Position numbers and translations under genes: made by a program. Below, piece after piece: positions 6,020 through 11,414 of a stretch of 11,414 nucleotides of DNA (position 1 is its first letter; each line of letters opens with the position of its first letter). The stretch comes from Bacteroidales bacterium Bact_23. Its GTDB lineage: Bacteria > Bacteroidota > Bacteroidia > Bacteroidales > Lentimicrobiaceae. A model generated the notes under the pieces. It saw only the letters and a program-made list of their open reading frames with translations. It ran no database searches and was not told where the DNA came from. The DNA lies in NCBI GenBank assembly GCA_001603685.1, contig LUZO01000314.1, forward strand, positions 1 to 11,414, in the 5' to 3' direction.

Positions 6020-8392
6020 TTAAAATTTTATGTTGTACGAAATGGAAGGGATGATCGGGAAAATTGAAACCTGTTTGAGCTTGCTTATGTTTCCGTTGTC
6101 CTTATATTCATGATCGATAAAATAGAAAAACGGATTCTTTCGGCTGTAGGCATTGTAAACGCTGATTTCCCAAATCCTTTCATATTTTGGTTTTTTCTTC
6201 ATGAACTGGATGCCGAAATCGAGCCGGTGATAGGCCCTCATCCGGAATGAGTTTACCTCTCCGTAATCGGTTACTGTATTGTAATAAACGGAATAATAGG
6301 GGTACAGTTCCATGAATAGTTCATAATTCGGGTTGTGTTCATATCCGGCAAATTCGCCAACCGGAAGCGTAATGGCGTTCCCGGTTCCGTACACCCATGA
6401 GCCTGACAGGGTGATGTTTTTCTGCAGGTTATAGATCAGCACCAGCGAAGCATCGTGCCGCCTGTCGTACCTTGCCCAGAAATACTTCCCGAAATTGATC
6501 TCATCAAACCGGAGTTTTGTCCATGATAGGGTGTACCCGATCCAGCCGCTCAGTTTGCCGGTTTTTCGCTGCAGCAGCACTTCAGCGCCGTATGATCTGC
6601 CTTCTCCGGCGGTAACATTGTCCTGCCAGGTGAAATTTTGAGCTCCGGTAGGGTCATCGAGCAGCAGGAAGCTGGCGCCCGGTTTGTAGCCCAGCACACG
6701 CCTGCTCCATTTGTGGTAACCCTCGATGGTCAGGGTGAGGTTTTTGCTGTCGATGTCCTTTGCCAGTCCTGCCGAGATCTGCCTTGAGTTCTGTGGCTTC
6801 ACCCGTTCCGTTGAGGGTACCCACAGGTCGGTGGGCAGCCCGATTCCCGTGTTGCTGAGCAGGTGGATGTACTGGTTCATCTCCGCATAAGCCGCCTTGG
6901 CCGAAAGCCCTTCGCTGATCAGGTAGTTGAGCGAAAGCCTTGGCTCGGGGGCAAACCTGCCGGTTTTTCCGGTAATGAAGTGGCTCAGCCTTATCCCGGC
7001 ATTGGCCTGGAACCGGTTATGCAGGTTGAGGTGATTTTCGATATAAATACCTGATTCATAAGAGTTGTAGCGGGTCTGTTCTTTGAAATCCAGCAATGCA
7101 TGGCTGTCTTTTTCCACAATGGCCGATGGCGTAAACAGATGGTTGGTGGTTTGGGCGCCGGCTCTCAGGGTATAGGAGGTGGAAATGTGGTATTCCAGGT
7201 CGTATTTAAAGGCAATATCCCTGATTCCGGAATAATATTTCAGGATGTAGGTTCCGGTATTGCTCTTGTCTTCATTGTAAATCTGAAGGTTATACTTGCT
7301 GTATATCAGCGAGGTATTGGCAAATATCTTATCGTTGTACAGGTGGTTCCAGCGCATGGTGCCGGTTGCATTCTGCCAGTAGAGCCCGCCCTTCTCCTTT
7401 GATTTGTAATCGTCGTAATTGTATTTGTTGAAGAAATGGAACTTGTCCCTGCCAAAGTAGCCCGACAGGTAGAGTTTGTTTTTCGGCCCGAAGTCGTAAT
7501 TTACCTTTGCATTGAAGTCGTAAAAGTAGTATCCTCCGCCGTTATCCGATGACATGAAAGGCCGTATCAGCGCATCTACATAGGTTCTGCGGGCGGATAC
7601 CAGAAATGAAGAGACATCCTTTTTCAGCGGGCCTTCCAGCATAAGTCTTGATGCAATGATTGAAACACCGGCTTCACCTGCCAGTTGTTGCTTGTTTCCG
7701 TCTTTCATAGTCATTTCCACCACCGACGACAGCCTTCCGCCATACCTTGCCGGAAATCCGCCTTTGGTAAGTTCCACGCTCTTCAGGGCATCGCCGTTGA
7801 AAATTGAGAAAAAGCCGAACAGATGGCTGGCGTTGTACACCGGAGCGTCGTCGAGGATAATGAGGTTCTGGTCGGGGCCGCCGCCTCGCACATACAGCCC
7901 GCTGCTTCCTTCCGACCCTTTCTGCACACCAGGCATCAGTTGCAGCGTTTTAAAAACATCCTTTTCGCCCAGTAGCGCCGGAATATCCCGGATTTGCTGT
8001 ACCGGCAGCGAAATGATGCTGATCCGGTTGCTCTCACTCACTCTTTCTGCCTTCTCTGCTGAGATGGTAACCCCGCTGATGGTCAGGCTGGGGTCAAGGT
8101 CTATATCGGCTTTCAGGTTGGTGTTCAGGTCTATCTCTCTGATTTCATGAGTGTAACCGACATAGGAATAGATGACCTGATATTTGCCGGAAGGCAGAGT
8201 TACCGAATAAAATCCGTAATTATTGGTAACGGTTCCGCTGCGGATTTCAGGGAAGTAAACATTCACTCCGGGAAGCAGTTCGCGGCTGGTTTTTTCCCTT
8301 ACAAAACCGCTGATGGTAAATTTTTGCTGGGCAAGAAGGAGTTGTCCCGGAATCAATAACAGATACAAAAGGACTGAAAAAGGTTTTCGCAT
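6020..8392 (-). CDS. TonB-dependent receptor with carboxypeptidase-like regulatory domain
   Basis: A 790-residue outer-membrane transporter, energised by TonB-ExbBD, for an unidentified ligand. It has a signal peptide at 1-21 (cleavage near LLLA-QQ), then a carboxypeptidase-like regulatory beta-sandwich at about 25-105 (ISGFVREKTSRELLPGVNVY, GKYQVIYSYVGY). The plug domain spans about 125-235 and contains YVRGGGPDQNLIILDDAPVY and the GGFPARYGGRLSSVVEM stretch. The rest is a 22-strand-type barrel rich in aromatic residues that ends in SYNIKF with a C-terminal Phe, as expected for outer-membrane proteins. The size is smaller than SusC-type receptors (about 1000 residues) and the partner is DUF4249, not SusD, so a glycan-uptake assignment is not supported. 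No iron or cobalamin regulatory signature was seen upstream. The 65-base gap after the preceding minus-strand gene shows no clear promoter, so read-through from that gene is possible. Confidence 0.93.
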   Translation of the reverse strand: MRKPFSVLLYLLLIPGQLLLAQQKFTISGFVREKTSRELLPGVNVYFPEIRSGTVTNNYGFYSVTLPSGKYQVIYSYVGYTHEIREIDLNTNLKADIDLDPSLTISGVTISAEKAERVSESNRISIISLPVQQIRDIPALLGEKDVFKTLQLMPGVQKGSEGSSGLYVRGGGPDQNLIILDDAPVYNASHLFGFFSIFNGDALKSVELTKGGFPARYGGRLSSVVEMTMKDGNKQQLAGEAGVSIIASRLMLEGPLKKDVSSFLVSARRTYVDALIRPFMSSDNGGGYYFYDFNAKVNYDFGPKNKLYLSGYFGRDKFHFFNKYNYDDYKSKEKGGLYWQNATGTMRWNHLYNDKIFANTSLIYSKYNLQIYNEDKSNTGTYILKYYSGIRDIAFKYDLEYHISTSYTLRAGAQTTNHLFTPSAIVEKDSHALLDFKEQTRYNSYESGIYIENHLNLHNRFQANAGIRLSHFITGKTGRFAPEPRLSLNYLISEGLSAKAAYAEMNQYIHLLSNTGIGLPTDLWVPSTERVKPQNSRQISAGLAKDIDSKNLTLTIEGYHKWSRRVLGYKPGASFLLLDDPTGAQNFTWQDNVTAGEGRSYGAEVLLQRKTGKLSGWIGYTLSWTKLRFDEINFGKYFWARYDRRHDASLVLIYNLQKNITLSGSWVYGTGNAITLPVGEFAGYEHNPNYELFMELYPYYSVYYNTVTDYGEVNSFRMRAYHRLDFGIQFMKKKPKYERIWEISVYNAYSRKNPFFYFIDHEYKDNGNISKLKQVSIFPIIPSISYNIKF

Positions 8393-8457
8393 ATAAACGA
8401 TTGGGGTAGAGTTTGTCTGGTTTTAACTTGCCTGAAAGCCGGAAACAGATGTCCTTA
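8393..8457. other. Short gap between the secreted protein gene and the receptor gene
   Basis: These 65 bases separate two minus-strand genes. I find no TAnnTTTG box, no strong hairpin and no riboswitch-like element on the minus strand. The receptor may therefore be transcribed from further upstream or from a promoter I cannot recognise. Confidence 0.3.
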
Positions 8458-9717
8458 TCAGGTCTTTTGTTTTTTCTTTTTGGCTGCCGGGAAAAGTACA
8501 TTGTTGAGTATCAGGCGATATCCCGGTGAATTGGGATACATATTCAGGTCGGTGGGGGGGTCGCCAACCAGATGCTGATAATCCTCGGGATCGTGTCCGC
8601 CGTAGAATGTCCAGGTGCCTTTCCCGAAAATGCCGTGAATGTAACGCACCTCATTGGCCGCTTTATTTTCACCAAGAACAATGACATTGGGTTTCACGAA
8701 GTCCTTGTTGAAGGCGGTGGTCTGTCCCATAAACCCCTTGATGATGCGTTCGTGACTCTGGGTCAGCATGGTGGGAACCGCATCCCACTTTGCCGAAAAA
8801 TCAAATAAGGTGAAGAAATCGTTGGCTTTTGTCACTTTTCGGGTAGTGGTAACATCGATGTTCGAGATTTCATACTCGTAGGGGTTGGTTACCAGGCTGA
8901 ATCCGGTGAATGCAAAGCAGTTGTGATAATCCAGTTTCGAGTTGGCATTCGGGTCTGCAGGATCGCCGTCGAACATCACATCGCAGATGTCAAGGTCAAG
9001 CGCTGACAGGGTAACATCATAGCTATCCGGAGCTGAGCACATGGCAAACAGGTATCCTCCGCCAGCCGTAAACTCTCTGATTTTCAAGGCAACGGCTCTT
9101 TTCAAATGCGATACTTTGCTGAATCCCAGCCTGGCCGCAGCCTCTTCCGTTTTTCTCACATCCTCCTGATACCAGGGGGCATTGCGGTAAGCGGCCCAGA
9201 ATTTGCCGTACTGCCCTGTGAAATCTTCGTGGTGGAGGTGCAGCCAGTCGTACATTGGCAGCACTCCGGCAATCACCTCGTCGTCATATACCTTGTCGTA
9301 CGGGATTTCGGCATAGGTAAGGGCAAGGGTAACGGCATCATCCCACGGGAGCTTGTTTTCGGGGGTATAGACTGCAACCCGGGGTGCCTTCTGCAGCCTC
9401 ATTTCATCCATATTTACTGCCGGATCGCTGATTTCCAGCAGGATTGCATCCGCCTGAACATCGGCAATCACCTGAAAGGTAATGCCCCTCACCACACATT
9501 CGGCCTCAAGGGATGGGTGGTGCCTGAACATAAAGCTGCCGCCGCGGTAGTTCAGCAGCCAGCTTACCTCAACATCCTGCTGCAGCGTCCAGTAGGCAAT
9601 ACCGTAAGCTTTCAGGTGATTTTTCTGAACCTTGTCCATGGGAATCAGGATATAGGCCGCATGGGAGCTCAGGGTCAGGATAAACATCAGAATTGCTGAC
9701 AGAAATATCTTTCTCAT
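8458..9717 (-). CDS. Secreted protein of the Bacteroidota 'asparagine synthetase B'-labelled family; function unknown
   Basis: A 419-residue exported protein. From memory, close relatives in Bacteroidota are often labelled 'asparagine synthetase B', with the recognisable opening YILIPMDKVQKNHLKAYGIAYW. The sequence does not support that function: there is no N-terminal catalytic cysteine, no SGGxDS ATP-pyrophosphatase motif, and it carries a signal peptide (MRKIFLSAILMFILTLSSHA). What can be seen instead is a possible Rossmann-like part (PRVAVYTPENKLPWDDAVTL), DWLHLHHEDFTGQ, and GGGYLFAMCSAPDSYD, in which Cys227 sits in a setting like the nucleophile elbow of class I glutamine amidotransferase-like proteins. 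Near the C-terminus is GTWTFYGGHDPEDY, reminiscent of ThuA-like folds. The end is very basic (AAKKKKQKT). I chose the ATG at 9717 because MRKIF begins a normal signal peptide; the upstream in-frame ATG at 9744 would add nine residues. It follows dnaB on the same strand, with no clear promoter between them. Confidence 0.75.
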   Translation of the reverse strand: MRKIFLSAILMFILTLSSHAAYILIPMDKVQKNHLKAYGIAYWTLQQDVEVSWLLNYRGGSFMFRHHPSLEAECVVRGITFQVIADVQADAILLEISDPAVNMDEMRLQKAPRVAVYTPENKLPWDDAVTLALTYAEIPYDKVYDDEVIAGVLPMYDWLHLHHEDFTGQYGKFWAAYRNAPWYQEDVRKTEEAAARLGFSKVSHLKRAVALKIREFTAGGGYLFAMCSAPDSYDVTLSALDLDICDVMFDGDPADPNANSKLDYHNCFAFTGFSLVTNPYEYEISNIDVTTTRKVTKANDFFTLFDFSAKWDAVPTMLTQSHERIIKGFMGQTTAFNKDFVKPNVIVLGENKAANEVRYIHGIFGKGTWTFYGGHDPEDYQHLVGDPPTDLNMYPNSPGYRLILNNVLFPAAKKKKQKT

Positions 9718-9826
9718 GGTTTGAGTTGTATGCATCATAATCATTAAACGGCTGAACGGCCGCTTTTGTTATACATATTCTGGCTTTTGCGGAATTGCCG
9801 TTTATGCCTCAGGAATCAGGCTAAAA
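9718..9826. other. Non-coding gap between dnaB and the secreted protein gene
   Basis: These 109 bases (82 if the longer downstream start is used) separate two minus-strand genes. There is a small 4-bp stem CGGC/GCCG (9749-9762) and a 4-bp GCCT/AGGC stem near 9806-9821. Neither is followed by a T-run on the minus strand. No exact TAnnTTTG box is seen; TAATTTTA just after the dnaB stop is the nearest. Confidence 0.3.
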
Positions 9827-11377
9827 TTAAAAAGGAACTTCTTCCTGTTCTGAACCATCAGTATTATCATTCAATTTCGAAGCAAAGGTTACCGTATTTA
9901 TCCCACCCTGGCTGAATGCCTGATTGGGCTGCATCGAACCCTGATAATCGTAAGTATTCTCTTCCGGATCGGTAAAAGTGGCGTACCTGCTGATAAACCG
10001 CAGCTTGACATCGGCCAGTGCGCCGTTACGGTGCTTTGCTATGCTCACCTCAGCATGGCCGGCAAGACTAGCGCCGCTTTCGTCCACATTCTGATTGTAA
10101 TATTCAGGTCTGTAGATGAAAACCACCATATCTGCATCCTGCTCAATGGCTCCAGATTCTCGAAGGTCGGAGAGAAGGGGTTTTTTGTTGGGGCGCTGCT
10201 CTACCGAACGGTTTAGCTGCGAAAGCGCTATCACCGGTATATTCAGCTCCTTGGCAAGACTTTTCAGCGAACGCGAAATTGTACTGATCTCCTGCTCGCG
10301 ATTTCCGCTTCCCCTGTCAATTCCGGCGGTCATCAGCTGAATGTAGTCAATGATAACCATTTGGATGTTGTGCTGCGCCTTCAGCCTCCGGCATTTGGCT
10401 CTCAGTTCAAAAATGGAGAGAGAGGGGGTATCGTCGATAAATATCGGTGCATCAATCAGCGGAGTGATTTTGGTATTCAGTTGCTCCCACTCGTAATTCT
10501 CAAGCGTTCCCTTTCGCAGTTTTTCGCCCGAAAGCTGGGCCTCTGCCGATATGAGCCTGGTTACCAGTTGTATTGACGACATCTCAAGCGAAAAAACAGC
10601 AACCGGTGTCTTGGTGCCTATGGCGGCATTTCTCGCCATGGTAAGCACAAATGCGGTCTTACCCATTCCGGGGCGTGCGGCAATGATAATCAGGTCGGAG
10701 GGCTGCCAGCCTCCGGTTATACGATCAAGCTCGGTAAATCCCGACGCCACCCCGCTGAAGTGCCCGTCGTTGCTTTGGGTGTGCGCCTGTTCGATGCGTT
10801 TCTTGGCTTCGAGGATAAGCGTTTGCATATCCAGGTAGTTGCGGCGCATATTGTTCTCGCTTACACTGAAAAGCTGATTCTCAGCTCTGTCGAGAAGCTG
10901 AAAAACATCGGTGGTATCTTCGTAGGCATCCTGAATAATCTCGGATGAGATTCTGATTAGTTCGCGCTGGATGAATTTCTGCAAAATGATGCGTGCATGA
11001 AACTCGGTATTTGCCGCGGAGGCTACCCGGTTGGTAATCTGCGCCAGATAAAACGGCCCGCCGGCGGCTTCAAGTTCGCCGGAAAACCGGAGTTCATTGG
11101 TAACGGTCAGGATATCAATGGGTTCTCCCTTTGCAAAAAGCTTGGTTATCGCCTGAAATATTATCTGATGCGCATCCTTGTAAAAAGCATCCGGACGAAT
11201 GATGTCGATGATGGTTGCAAGTGCATCCTTTTCAAGCATAATTGCCCCCAGTACAGCCTCCTCCAGATCGGTGGCCTGCGGCGGTACTTTGCCGTGTTCA
11301 AAAACATTTTTGGCTGCCGCAGGTTTTACCTGCCGGATTTTTCGCGCACTGCTGAGCGTTTTGTTATTCTCTTCCAT
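9827..11377 (-). CDS. dnaB: Replicative DNA helicase DnaB
   Basis: A hexameric 5'-3' helicase that unwinds DNA at the replication fork and recruits primase. It has 516 residues. The N-terminal DnaB domain covers about 31-135 (PPQATDLEEAVLGAIMLEKDAL), a linker follows, and the RecA-like helicase core covers about 205-470. Walker A is AARPGMGKTAF (233-243), SLEMS is at 263-267, Walker B is VIIDYIQLM (341-349), and ALSQLNRSVEQRP with LRESGAIEQDADMVVF carry the later motifs and the arginine-finger region. No intein is present. The last 45 or so residues are low-complexity, Gln/Asn/Ser-rich and end in EQEEVPF, which resembles the acidic tip of single-strand binding proteins. The ATG at 11377 is the only sensible start because the next in-frame Met is residue 47, inside the conserved domain. 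A -7-like box abuts this start. The length is normal for Bacteroidota DnaB. Confidence 0.97.
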   Translation of the reverse strand: MEENNKTLSSARKIRQVKPAAAKNVFEHGKVPPQATDLEEAVLGAIMLEKDALATIIDIIRPDAFYKDAHQIIFQAITKLFAKGEPIDILTVTNELRFSGELEAAGGPFYLAQITNRVASAANTEFHARIILQKFIQRELIRISSEIIQDAYEDTTDVFQLLDRAENQLFSVSENNMRRNYLDMQTLILEAKKRIEQAHTQSNDGHFSGVASGFTELDRITGGWQPSDLIIIAARPGMGKTAFVLTMARNAAIGTKTPVAVFSLEMSSIQLVTRLISAEAQLSGEKLRKGTLENYEWEQLNTKITPLIDAPIFIDDTPSLSIFELRAKCRRLKAQHNIQMVIIDYIQLMTAGIDRGSGNREQEISTISRSLKSLAKELNIPVIALSQLNRSVEQRPNKKPLLSDLRESGAIEQDADMVVFIYRPEYYNQNVDESGASLAGHAEVSIAKHRNGALADVKLRFISRYATFTDPEENTYDYQGSMQPNQAFSQGGINTVTFASKLNDNTDGSEQEEVPF

Positions 11378-11381
11378 AGTT

Positions 11382-11389
11382 CAAAAATA
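11382..11389 (-). promoter_or_regulatory. Candidate -7 box immediately before dnaB
   Basis: On the minus strand TATTTTTG is an exact TAnnTTTG match ending 5 bases before the dnaB ATG. That would put the transcription start at or next to the ATG. No -33 TTTG is visible in the few remaining bases. It may be chance in an AT-rich leader. Confidence 0.28.
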
Positions 11390-11414
11390 TAAAATACTCC
11401 AATGCCGTTTATTC

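Noticed and set aside
7656..8150. 164-codon plus-strand ORF opposite the receptor gene
   Set aside because: It lies wholly antisense to the conserved plug region of the receptor and has no recognisable domain; it is a shadow of the real gene.
6020..8392. SusC-type polysaccharide uptake locus
   Set aside because: The receptor is about 790 residues, the partner is DUF4249 rather than SusD, and no glycoside hydrolase or sensor gene is nearby.
8554..8560. G7 tract (C7 on the coding strand) as a possible phase-variation site
   Set aside because: It encodes part of a conserved-looking GDPPTD stretch near the C-terminus, is short, and the frame is intact.
9106..9699. 197-codon plus-strand ORF opposite the secreted protein gene
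   Set aside because: The minus-strand frame has a signal peptide and family motifs; the plus-strand frame shows nothing recognisable.

Overview
The window looks like a chromosomal segment of a Bacteroidota bacterium, probably an anaerobic Bacteroidales-like lineage. The evidence is a TonB-dependent receptor with a carboxypeptidase-like N-terminal domain paired with a DUF4249 lipoprotein, a GWxTD-domain lipoprotein, lipoboxes followed by acidic residues, weak or absent Shine-Dalgarno sequences, and several TAnnTTTG-type -7 promoter boxes typical of this phylum. A hydE gene for [FeFe]-hydrogenase maturation suggests a hydrogen-metabolising, at least partly anaerobic life. No mobile element, CRISPR array, rRNA or tRNA was recognised. 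Genes are tightly packed and the longest non-coding stretch is about 173 bases.

Left arm, plus strand (about 129-5123): a secreted M23 metallopeptidase with a C-terminal LysM domain; a GWxTD lipoprotein; hydE, the radical-SAM H-cluster maturase; then thyA and folA, which form a two-gene folate/dTMP unit 26 bases apart with the chosen folA start. ThyA consumes methylene-tetrahydrofolate and yields dihydrofolate, which FolA recycles. Three of these genes (M23, hydE, thyA) have their own candidate -7 box 18-22 bases before the start codon.

Right arm, minus strand (11377 down to 5134): dnaB, the replicative helicase; a secreted protein of the Bacteroidota family often labelled 'asparagine synthetase B' but lacking any asparagine synthetase motif; a TonB-dependent outer-membrane receptor; and a DUF4249 lipoprotein that starts at a TTG codon 4 bases after the receptor's stop. 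The last two are very likely one operon encoding an outer-membrane uptake pair of unknown substrate. The two arms converge at about 5124-5133, where a small symmetric hairpin may serve as a shared terminator.

Most of the window is ordinary core and envelope biology. The items most worth a second look are the probably mislabelled secreted protein with a class-I-amidotransferase-like Cys elbow, the SSB-tail-like acidic C-terminus on DnaB, the HydE lacking C-terminal cluster cysteines and its usual partners nearby, and a few perfect inverted repeats at promoters.
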